From Gaiellasilicea sp963730405 (GTDB lineage: Bacteria; Actinomycetota; Thermoleophilia; Gaiellales; Gaiellaceae): a stretch of 64,000 nt of DNA. The stretch covers positions 186,001 to 250,000 of the forward strand of contig CAVSRW010000001.1 of assembly GCA_963730405.1 (NCBI GenBank), written 5' to 3'. The position numbers and the translations under genes were made by a program. Shown piece by piece: positions 16,142 to 23,784 of the stretch. Position 1 is the stretch's first letter. Every line of letters starts with the position of its first letter. Below the pieces are notes generated by a model, which worked only from the letters and a program-made list of their open reading frames with translations, made no database searches and was not told where the DNA came from.

Positions 16142-16177
16142 GAGGTGCGGGACGCCGGAGACGGCCGCGGAGTTCCC

Positions 16178-16183
16178 TACACT
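16178..16183 (+). promoter_or_regulatory. -10 box TACACT for M28-like gene
   Basis: TACACT ends 9 bases before ATG 16193, implying a very short or absent leader. Confidence 0.35.
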
Positions 16184-16192
16184 GGCCGGGCA

Positions 16193-18031
16193 ATGGCGCC
16201 GCCCAGACGAGCGCCCGCACCGCGCGGGCGTCCCCGCCGCGGCTCCGTCGAGCGGCCGGTCAACGCGCGGCTCGTGCGGGGGACCTGGCTGCTCGTCGCG
16301 CTCCCCCTGCTCCTGGCTGCTTTCAGCGTCGCGAGACCGCAGCCGCTCCCGGCACCGACTCTGCCGCCGACCTTCGACGTGGCGATCGCGGAGCAACTCG
16401 CACGCGAGCTGGCACGCGAGTACCCGGACCGCTCCCCGGGATCGTCGGGCGCGCTCGGAGCGGCCACCTGGGTCTCGGAGCAGTTCGGGCTCTACGGCTT
16501 CACGCCGCGGGTCGAGCGTTTCCGAGCGCAGATCCCGGGCCGCGGCGAAGTCGAGCTCCAGAACCTCGTCACCGTCGTCCGTGGGGCCTCCCAGCGGACG
16601 ATCGTGATCACCGCACACCGCGACAACAGCGGTGAGGGCGGCGGGCCGAACGACAATGCGTCCGGGACGGCGGCGCTGATCGAGCTCGCGCGTTCGTACG
16701 CCTCGGTGGGCGGATCGACGCTCGTCCAGACGCGGCCGACACACACCCTCGTATTCGTCTCCACCGACGGTGGCTCCTACGGCGCGATCGGCGCGGCCCG
16801 CTTCGCCGACAGCTCGCCCTATCACGAGAACGCGCTCGCCGTGATCAGCCTGGACGCGATCGCCGGCATCGGACTCCCACGGCTGCTGATCGCCGGGGAT
16901 ACGGCGCGCTCCCCATCGGCGTCGCTCGTCCGCACGGCTGCGCTCCGCGTCCTCGAGGAGTCCGGGAGCGAGCCCATCCACGCACCCGCCTTTCGGCAGC
17001 TCCTCGATCTCGGGTTTCCCTTCACCCTCGGTGAGCAGGGCCCGTTCGTCACGCGCGGGGTCCCGGCCGTGACGCTGACGACGCTGCCCGACGCGGCATC
17101 CCAGGGCTTCGCGGACGACACGTTCGACGTCCAGCGGCTCGGAGAGCTCGGGCGCGCGTCGCAGAACCTGATCGGCTCGCTCGACGCGGGCCTGGAGCTC
17201 GCGCAGGGCACGACGAGCTACATCTACCTCGGCACGCGAATCGTGCGCGGGTGGGCGATCGAGCTCGTGCTCTTGACGGCGCTGCTGCCTTTCCTGATCG
17301 GCACCATCGACCTCTTCGCCCACTGCCGGCGCCGCCGGATCCCGCTCTCGCCCGCCGGCCGCAGCCTGCGGAGCCGACTGCTCTTCTGGGGTTACGCGGG
17401 CGCAGTCGTGTTCATCGCCGCGCAGCTGGGCGCCTTCCCGGAGGGCGAAGCGCGGCCGCTGCCGCCGGACCCGAGCCTCTACCAGCTTTCGCCGGTCGTG
17501 ATCGGGATCCTCGCCACCACGCTCTTCGTCGGCTGGCTCGTCTCCCGCGAGCGGCTGATCCCCCGCCGGCCGGTGCGGCCCGAGGAGACGCTCGCAGGCC
17601 ATACCGTTGCGCTCCTGGCGCTGGGGCTGATCGCGCTGCTCGTCGTCGCGACGAACCCGTTCTCGCTCGTCTACCTCCTGCCGTCGCTGTACGCGTGGCT
17701 CTGGCTGCCGCAGGCGCAGTCCTCGACGCCCCTCGTCCGCGGCGGCCTACTCGTGCTGGGGTTCCTCGGGCCGCTGATCCTGCTGCTCTCGTTCTCGACC
17801 CGGCTCGACCTGGGGCTGCAGACGCCGTGGTACCTGCTCTCGCTGGTCTCGGTCGGGTACGTCCCGTGGATCGTGGTCGTGCTCGGCTGCGCCTGGCTCG
17901 CGGTCGCCGCCCAGCTGACGGCGCTCGCCGTGGGCCGGTACGCGCCGTACTCGAACACGAACCGGCGAAGGCCGGCGCGGCCGCTCCGCCTCCTCGGAAC
18001 CGGCGACGAGCGGGACGCGTTGGAAGGCTGA
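16193..18031 (+). CDS. M28 peptidase-like membrane protein, atypical active site
   Basis: A 612-residue protein. An Arg/Pro-rich start and one transmembrane helix (residues 31-46) precede an extracytoplasmic M28-type aminopeptidase domain, followed by about seven transmembrane helices (from ~residue 350). Metal-ligand positions His142-x-Asp144 (TAHRDN), Asp154 (PNDNASG) and Asp221 (SLDAIAG) are present. Where the family has the catalytic/metal Glu-Glu, this protein reads VFVSTDGGSYGAIGA, with no Glu. A late His ligand is also not obvious. It may be a pseudo-peptidase or a variant enzyme. ATG 16193 is well supported by the TACACT box. Confidence 0.75.
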   Translation: MAPPRRAPAPRGRPRRGSVERPVNARLVRGTWLLVALPLLLAAFSVARPQPLPAPTLPPTFDVAIAEQLARELAREYPDRSPGSSGALGAATWVSEQFGLYGFTPRVERFRAQIPGRGEVELQNLVTVVRGASQRTIVITAHRDNSGEGGGPNDNASGTAALIELARSYASVGGSTLVQTRPTHTLVFVSTDGGSYGAIGAARFADSSPYHENALAVISLDAIAGIGLPRLLIAGDTARSPSASLVRTAALRVLEESGSEPIHAPAFRQLLDLGFPFTLGEQGPFVTRGVPAVTLTTLPDAASQGFADDTFDVQRLGELGRASQNLIGSLDAGLELAQGTTSYIYLGTRIVRGWAIELVLLTALLPFLIGTIDLFAHCRRRRIPLSPAGRSLRSRLLFWGYAGAVVFIAAQLGAFPEGEARPLPPDPSLYQLSPVVIGILATTLFVGWLVSRERLIPRRPVRPEETLAGHTVALLALGLIALLVVATNPFSLVYLLPSLYAWLWLPQAQSSTPLVRGGLLVLGFLGPLILLLSFSTRLDLGLQTPWYLLSLVSVGYVPWIVVVLGCAWLAVAAQLTALAVGRYAPYSNTNRRRPARPLRLLGTGDERDALEG

Positions 18032-18055
18032 CGAGCCGCCCCCGGCCAAGGCCTC

Positions 18056-19258
18056 CTAGCGCAGGCGGAGGTACCGGACCGGATCGCCGGCGGCAAGCTC
18101 GCCTTCGCCCATCGGGACGAGCACCAGCGCGTCGGCGCCGGCCGCCCGGGCGATCATGTGCGACTCCTGGCCGCTGAGCGGCTCGAGTGTGATCCCGTCG
18201 TCGTCCCGCGCCGTACAGGCCCGGGCCAACTCGTCCCGCGCCGCGTTCCGGCGGAGCGGCGAGGCCAGCCGCGCGACCTCGTAGTCCGGCCCCGGATCGG
18301 CTTCGCCCTGCAGCGCGCGCAGCGCCGGGCGGACGAAGAGCTCGACGGACACGAGCGACGACACCGGATTGCCCGGCAGGCCGAAAACGAGCGTCCGCCC
18401 CCGTGTGCCGAAGGCCAGCGGCTTGCCGGGCCGCACGGCGACGCCCCAGAAGTCCTCCTCCACTCCGAGCTCGCCGAGGATCCGCCGGACGAGGTCGTGC
18501 GGCCCGACCGAGACGCCGCCGGAGCTGACGAGCACGTCGGCCTCGAGCCCTCGCTCGAGCGCGCGCCGGTGCTCGGACTCGTCGTCGGCGACAGGGCCGA
18601 GCCGCTCGACATCCGCACCGGACGCGCGAAACGCCGCCTCCAGCATCGAACTGTTCGACTCGTAGATCTGGCCTGGCCCGAGGTCCTCGCCGGGACCCCT
18701 CAGCTCCGTCCCCGTGCTGAGCACGACGACGTTCGGTCGCCGGGCAACGGCGACCTCGGCGACGCCTGCCGCTGCGAGCGCCCCGACCTGCGCGGCTCCG
18801 ACTCTCGTCCCCGCACGGAGCACGGTCTCACCCTTGCGGATGTCGCCGCCGACTGGCCTCACGTTCGCGCCCTCGACGACGGGGTTCGAGACTTCCAGTT
18901 TGTTGTCTATTTCGGCAACGAGTTCGATCGGGACGACCGAGTCCGCCCCTTCCGGGACGGCGCCGCCGGTCGAGATCGCCATCGCCTCGCCCGGCTCGAG
19001 CGCCGTCTCGGCCGGCTTCCCGGCCGCGATTCGAAAGACGATCGGCAGCCGGCCCGGCGCGTCCTCGGCGCGGAGCGCGTACCCGTCCATGGCCGAACTG
19101 CGGAACGGCGGCAGGTCGACGACCGCGACGGCATCCGCGGCGAGGACGCGGCCGGCGGCACCCGCCGCCGGGACCCGCTCGGAGTCGAGCGGCGCCACGC
19201 GCGCCAGAACACGGCGGAGCGCCTCGTCGATCGACAGCAGCCCAGGCATCGGAGACAT
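18056..19258 (-). CDS. moeA: Molybdopterin molybdenumtransferase
   Basis: A 400-residue MoeA that inserts molybdate into adenylated molybdopterin. Recognisable features are PPFRSSAMDGYALR near residue 50, ISTGGAVPEGADSVVP, VVVLSTGTEL, the SSGGVSVGPHDLV loop of the MoCF-binding domain, VRPGKPLAFG, and GLPGNPVSSLV. It complements the moaB and moaC genes in the operon 8 kb away but is transcribed separately. Its ATG lies only 12 bases from the start codon of the divergent glycosyltransferase. Confidence 0.94.
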   Translation of the reverse strand: MSPMPGLLSIDEALRRVLARVAPLDSERVPAAGAAGRVLAADAVAVVDLPPFRSSAMDGYALRAEDAPGRLPIVFRIAAGKPAETALEPGEAMAISTGGAVPEGADSVVPIELVAEIDNKLEVSNPVVEGANVRPVGGDIRKGETVLRAGTRVGAAQVGALAAAGVAEVAVARRPNVVVLSTGTELRGPGEDLGPGQIYESNSSMLEAAFRASGADVERLGPVADDESEHRRALERGLEADVLVSSGGVSVGPHDLVRRILGELGVEEDFWGVAVRPGKPLAFGTRGRTLVFGLPGNPVSSLVSVELFVRPALRALQGEADPGPDYEVARLASPLRRNAARDELARACTARDDDGITLEPLSGQESHMIARAAGADALVLVPMGEGELAAGDPVRYLRLR

Positions 19259-19263
19259 ACGCT
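19258..19263 (+). promoter_or_regulatory. -10 box TACGCT overlapping the moeA start
   Basis: TACGCT ends 7 bases before GTG 19271 of the plus-strand glycosyltransferase. Its first base is the first base of the moeA ATG on the other strand. Confidence 0.45.
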
Positions 19264-19270
19264 AACGGCC

Positions 19271-20206
19271 GTGATCTCGGTGGTCGTCCCGGTCCACGAC
19301 GAGGAGCGCAGCGTGGCGCTCCTGCACGACGAGCTCGTCGCCGCGCTGGAGCCGCTCGGGCGGCGGTGGGAGGTCGTCTTCGTCGACGACGGCTCCACGG
19401 ACGGGACCTTTGCCGCGCTGACGCGCCTGCATGCCGCTCACGACGACATCCGCGTGGTCCGGCTACGGCGCAACTTCGGCAAGGCCGCGGCGCTCCAGGC
19501 CGGGTTCGAAGAGGCACAGGGCGACGTGGTGGTCACGATGGACGGCGACCTGCAGGACGACCCTGCCGAGATCCCGCGCCTGCTCGCGAAGCTGGACGAG
19601 GGCTTCGACCTCGTGTCGGGCTGGAAGACGAAGCGGCGCGACCCGCTCTCGCGGCGGCTCCCGTCCCGGGTCTTCAACCGCGTCACCGGGCGGCTCTCGG
19701 GACTGCGGCTGCACGATCTCAACTGCGGCCTCAAGGCGTATCGCGCCGAGGTGCTGAGCGGGATCCGCATCTACGGGGAGCTGCACCGCTTCATCCCCGT
19801 CCTCGCCCACTACCGCGGCTTCCGCGTCGCGGAGCTGCCCGTCAACCACCGGCCGCGCGAGCACGGCCGCTCGCGCTACGGAATGGAGCGATACGTTCGG
19901 GGCTTTCTCGATCTCCTGACGGTGACGTTCATGGGCCGCTACCGGCATCGGCCGCTGCATCTCTTCGGCGGCCTGGGCCTGCTGCTCGGGGCAGCCGGAA
20001 CGATCGTGCTCGCCTACCTGACCGTGTTGAAGGTCTCGGGCGAGGCGATCGGCCACCGGCCCTTGCTCACGCTCGGCGTCCTGCTCGTCGTCGTCGGCGT
20101 GCAGCTGGTCTCGCTCGGCCTCGTCAGCGAGCTCGTGGCGAGCCACCACGAGGAGCGCACCGGCAGCCGCGCCCTCGACCAGCACGTGGACGAGATCCTG
20201 CGCTGA
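19271..20206 (+). CDS. Polyprenyl-phosphate glycosyltransferase (GT2, DPM1/ArnC-like)
   Basis: A 311-residue membrane-tethered transferase. The GT2 domain shows VVPVHDEERS, FVDDGSTDGT, VRLRRNFGKAAALQAGF, the metal-binding DGDLQDDP and the LNCGLKAYR acceptor region. Two C-terminal transmembrane helices follow (about residues 238-258 and 270-292). The family transfers a sugar from a nucleotide donor to a polyprenyl phosphate, producing lipid-linked sugar for GT-C enzymes, and two candidate users are encoded just downstream. The donor sugar is unknown. GTG 19271 is set by the adjacent TACGCT box. Confidence 0.9.
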   Translation: MISVVVPVHDEERSVALLHDELVAALEPLGRRWEVVFVDDGSTDGTFAALTRLHAAHDDIRVVRLRRNFGKAAALQAGFEEAQGDVVVTMDGDLQDDPAEIPRLLAKLDEGFDLVSGWKTKRRDPLSRRLPSRVFNRVTGRLSGLRLHDLNCGLKAYRAEVLSGIRIYGELHRFIPVLAHYRGFRVAELPVNHRPREHGRSRYGMERYVRGFLDLLTVTFMGRYRHRPLHLFGGLGLLLGAAGTIVLAYLTVLKVSGEAIGHRPLLTLGVLLVVVGVQLVSLGLVSELVASHHEERTGSRALDQHVDEILR

Positions 20207-20207
20207 C

Positions 20208-21282
20208 TTGAGGGTTCTCTACTTCGGCACGTACGAGCGCGACTACCCGCGCAACGCGCAGGTGATCTCATGCCTGCGCGGAGCAGGCGTGGAGGTGATC
20301 GAGCGGCACGCGGGCGTCTGGGAGCGGCGTCGACACAACTGGTCACTCGGCCTGGGCGCGGCCGCACGCGTCGGCGTCGCCGAGACCCGGCTCCTCCTCG
20401 GGGGCCGCCGCGAGCGCTTCGACGCCGTGGTCGTGGGCTATCCGGGACACTTCGACGTGCCGGCGGCACGGCGGATCGCACGCGGCAGGCCGGTCGTGTT
20501 CAACCCGCTGATCTCGCTGCACGAGACGCTCGTCGAAGACCGCTCTCGCTTCGCCCCGAGATCTGCAGCCGCCGCGATGCTGCGCCGCGTCGACCGCCTC
20601 GCGTTGCGCCGCTCCGACCTCGTCGTCGCGGACACCGCTCAGAATGCCCGCCACCTGGCAGAGCTGGGCGGCCTGGACGACAGGCGCACGGCCGTGTGCT
20701 TCGTCGGCGCCGAGGAGCGGCTGTTCCGGCCCGGGCTGGCAGCCCGAGGACGAGTTCCACGTCCTCTTCGTCGGCAAGCTGATCCCCCTGCACGGGCTCG
20801 AGACGATCCTCGACGCCGCGCGGCTCGCTCCGGAGCTCCCGTTCCGGATCATCGGCGACGGGCAGCTCGAGGCGCTGCTGGTCGGCCGGCCGCCGAACGT
20901 CGAGTGGGTCGACTGGGTCGACTACGAGCGGCTGCCGGCGGAGTACCAGCGGGCCGGCGCCGCCCTCGGGGTCTTCGGAACGTCCGCGAAGGCCTCCCGC
21001 GTGATCCCGAACAAGGCGTTCCAGGCGATCGCGTGCGGAGCGCCGCTCGTGACAGCGGACACGCCGGCGGCTCGTGAGCTGCTCGCCGACGGCAAGAGCG
21101 CCCTGCTCGTGCCGCCCGGGGATCCGACGGCACTGGCCTCCGCGCTGCGGCGGCTGGCCGCCGACACGGCACTGGCTCGAACGATCGGCGCAGGAGGCCT
21201 CGCGGCCTATCGGGAGCACGCGAGCGAGGAGGTCCTCGGCGCGCGCTGGCGGGCGCTGATCGAGCGGCTGCTCGAACGATGA
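20208..21282 (+). CDS. GT4-type glycosyltransferase, frameshifted
   Basis: A glycosyltransferase with GT-B fold, read in two frames. The first frame (TTG 20208, 1 base after the previous stop) gives VLYFGTYERDYPRN, a FDAVVVGYPGHFD segment and continues to AEERLFRPG. The second frame picks up at GWQPEDEFHVLFVGKLIPLHG and ends at 21282 with the typical FGTSAKASRVIPNKAFQAIACG donor-site helix and VPPGDPTALASAL. Removing one base from the CCCGGG run at 20730-20735 restores a single 357-residue protein. Sequencing error is likely; a true pseudogene cannot be excluded. It overlaps the next gene by 4 bases, supporting an intact operon. Confidence 0.75.
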
Positions 21283-22574
21283 GGCCTCACCGGCTCGTCT
21301 GGCTCGCCGCCACCCTCTTCGCCGCCGTCTTCGGCACGCTCTCGGTGCTCCGCCACCGCGCGTTCGGGAGCGGCCGGTTCGACCTCGGCAACATGACGCA
21401 GGCCGTCTGGTCGACGGCGAATGGAGACGTGCTCTCGGTCACCGACGTGCACGGAGAGCAGATCTCGAGGTTGGGCGCGCACTTCGACCCGATCCTCGTC
21501 GTGCTCGCGCCGCTGTGGTGGCTGTGGCCGAGCCCCGAGCTGCTCCTCGTCGTCCAGGCCGGCGCCGTCGCGCTCGGAGCGCTGCCGGTGTATTGGCTGG
21601 CACGCTCACATCTCGACGACGAGCGGCCGGCGGCGGCGCTCGCAGTCGCCTATCTCCTCTATCCGCCCGTGCAGTGGCTGACGGTCAGCGACTTCCACCC
21701 GGTCGCGCTCGCATGCCCGCTGCTGCTCTTCGCGTGGTGGTTCCTCGACGAGCGCCGGCTCGTACCGTTCGCGCTCTGCGCGGCGGCCGCAATGACCGCG
21801 AAGGAGCACGTCGGTCTCGCCGTCGCCGGAATGGGCCTCTGGTACGCGATCCGCTACAGGGCGCCGCGCACCGGCCTCGCGATCGCCGGTGTCGCCGGTG
21901 CAGTCGCGCTGTTGGCGGCGCTCGCCGTCGTCCCTCACTTCGCGCCGGCCGGCTCGTCGGCCTTCGAGAGCCGCTACGACGATCCCACACTCGACGGCCG
22001 CGACCTCGCGTACCTCGCCGCGCTGTTCCTGCCGCTCGGCCTGCTCCCGCTCGCCGCACCGCTGGCGCTGCTCGCCGCGCTGCCCGAGCTCGGACTCAAC
22101 CTCCTTTCGAGCACGATCACGCAGACCTCGGTCAAGACCCACTACGCGGCGACGGCCGCCCCAGCGCTCCTCGCCGCAACGGTCTACGGCGTCGAGCGAA
22201 TCGGGGCCCGTGCGGCCTACCTCGTTGCAGCGGCGGCCCTTCTCGGCGCGGTCGTCCTCGGGCCGGTCGGAAGGGTGGACGTCGACGCAGGCCCACACGA
22301 CGCGGCGGCACGACGGGCGCTGGCGGCCGTGCCGGCCGGCGCTCCGGTCAGCGCGACGAACTCGCTCGGCGCACACCTGTCGGAGCGACGCCGGATCCTC
22401 AGCTTCCCGGTTCTGCGCGACGCGGAGTGGGTGGCCGTCGACACGCGCCGGCTGACCTACCTCGACAGCCTGAGACCGGAGCGCGCCCGCGCGGCACTGG
22501 CCGCGCTGCGCCGCGACCCGGACTGGCGCCTCGTCTTCGCCGAGGACGGGATCCTCGTGTTCCGACGCCGCTAG
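21279..22574 (+). CDS. DUF2079 membrane protein, probable GT-C glycosyltransferase
   Basis: A 431-residue polytopic protein with about nine hydrophobic helices. The opening FDLGNMTQAVWSTANGD and the loop VTDVHGEQISRLGAHFDPILVVLAPLWWLWPS are the DUF2079 signature. This family is thought to be a GT-C-type transferase using polyprenyl-linked sugars; activity has not been read from sequence. The C-terminal ~100 residues are a soluble extracytoplasmic domain. It overlaps the upstream GT4 gene by 4 bases and its tail converges with the minus-strand GT87-like gene. Confidence 0.8.
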   Translation: MRPHRLVWLAATLFAAVFGTLSVLRHRAFGSGRFDLGNMTQAVWSTANGDVLSVTDVHGEQISRLGAHFDPILVVLAPLWWLWPSPELLLVVQAGAVALGALPVYWLARSHLDDERPAAALAVAYLLYPPVQWLTVSDFHPVALACPLLLFAWWFLDERRLVPFALCAAAAMTAKEHVGLAVAGMGLWYAIRYRAPRTGLAIAGVAGAVALLAALAVVPHFAPAGSSAFESRYDDPTLDGRDLAYLAALFLPLGLLPLAAPLALLAALPELGLNLLSSTITQTSVKTHYAATAAPALLAATVYGVERIGARAAYLVAAAALLGAVVLGPVGRVDVDAGPHDAAARRALAAVPAGAPVSATNSLGAHLSERRRILSFPVLRDAEWVAVDTRRLTYLDSLRPERARAALAALRRDPDWRLVFAEDGILVFRRR

Positions 22575-23767
22575 AGCGGGATCGCCTGCGGCAGCAGGTA
22601 GGCGCAGAACGCGAGGGCGATCAACTGCGCGGAGCGATCGTCCTCGGCGGCCGCGAGCGGCAGCGCCCAGATCGCATACCACGGGGTCAGCCACGGGGTC
22701 GTCGCGAGGAGAAGGCAGCCGGCAAGGCCGAGACGGACGTGCCCGCGCCAGGCGTCGCGCGCGAGCCAGGCGAGCCCGGCCACGAGCCCGAGCGCCGCGA
22801 GCGCGAGCGTCAGGTCGTGCGGGAGACCGAGCTGCTCGAGCCGATGTGGCAGCGCATAGCTCGACTGCTCCTCGACGTTGCGCGCCAGCGGCCCGGCCGA
22901 CCGCAGCCAGTCGAAGCCGTAGCGCCAGGTCGCGAGTGCGAGCACGAGGCCGGCCGTCAGGGCGAACCCGACGTGGCCGACCGGCCTCCGACTCGCGCGG
23001 GCTGCGATCGCGCGCAGCGTGAAGAAGACGAGCGGGATCCACTTGACCAGGATCGCGAACGCCCACGCGGCGCCGGCGAGCTGTCGCCTGCCGGCCGCGG
23101 CGAGTGCAAGCGCGCCGAGCGTCGCAGCCATCAGCAACGAGTCGTTGTGGCCACCGCCGGCGAAGTGGATCGCGAAGAGCGGGTTCCAGCCGACGAGCGC
23201 GGCCGCCAGGACCTTGTCGCGGGCGAGTCTCGCCGCGAGCAACGTGCACCCGAGCATGCCGAGCGCCGCCAGCACCTTGAAGATCCAGGCTGCGGCAGCG
23301 GCCGACGACCCGGAGACGAGCGCGACACCCTCGGAGAGGAGCGTGAACGCCGGCCCGTAGACCGAGGTCGTGTCACGCCAGTCCGCCCCGGCCTTGTCGT
23401 ACGCGGGGTCGTCGGGGAACTCGTTCGGCGTGTCGACGTACGGGTCGGCGTCGTGCACCGCTGCGATCCGGCCGTACTCCCAGTACGTCCAGGCGTCGGT
23501 CGAGACCAACAGCGGTCCAGCCAGCGGCACGAGTTGGATCACGACCGCAGCGCCGACCACCCACCGAAGCACGGCGCGCGAGCGGCGGAGGACGAGCAGG
23601 CCGGCCAGGTATGCGACGAAGGCCAGCGCCAGCAGCGCCAGAAAGAGACTGCCGAGCGATCCCCCGTCCGCGCGGCCGCCGTTCGCCGGCACGAGCGGCG
23701 CCCCTTCGACCCACGCGCACGCGACGCAGCCCGCGACCAGGAACGCGATCGCGGCAGCCGCGAGCAA
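22571..23767 (-). CDS. GT87/MptB-like integral membrane glycosyltransferase
   Basis: A 398-residue protein with about ten transmembrane helices. The first large extracytoplasmic loop, STDAWTYWEYGRIAAVHDADPYV and DTTSVYGPAFTLL, resembles polyprenol-phosphate-mannose-dependent mannosyltransferases (GT87, MptB). HFAGGGHNDSLLMA and ILVKWIPLVFF are also family-like. It would add mannose-type residues to envelope glycans using the lipid donor made by enzymes such as the nearby GT2 protein. The TTG start at 23767 is the first usable codon after the PBP stop; the true start is uncertain. It converges with the DUF2079 gene, overlapping by 4 bases. Confidence 0.75.
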   Translation of the reverse strand: MLAAAAIAFLVAGCVACAWVEGAPLVPANGGRADGGSLGSLFLALLALAFVAYLAGLLVLRRSRAVLRWVVGAAVVIQLVPLAGPLLVSTDAWTYWEYGRIAAVHDADPYVDTPNEFPDDPAYDKAGADWRDTTSVYGPAFTLLSEGVALVSGSSAAAAAWIFKVLAALGMLGCTLLAARLARDKVLAAALVGWNPLFAIHFAGGGHNDSLLMAATLGALALAAAGRRQLAGAAWAFAILVKWIPLVFFTLRAIAARASRRPVGHVGFALTAGLVLALATWRYGFDWLRSAGPLARNVEEQSSYALPHRLEQLGLPHDLTLALAALGLVAGLAWLARDAWRGHVRLGLAGCLLLATTPWLTPWYAIWALPLAAAEDDRSAQLIALAFCAYLLPQAIPL

Positions 23768-23784
23768 TGCGGCCCGGCTCAGGG

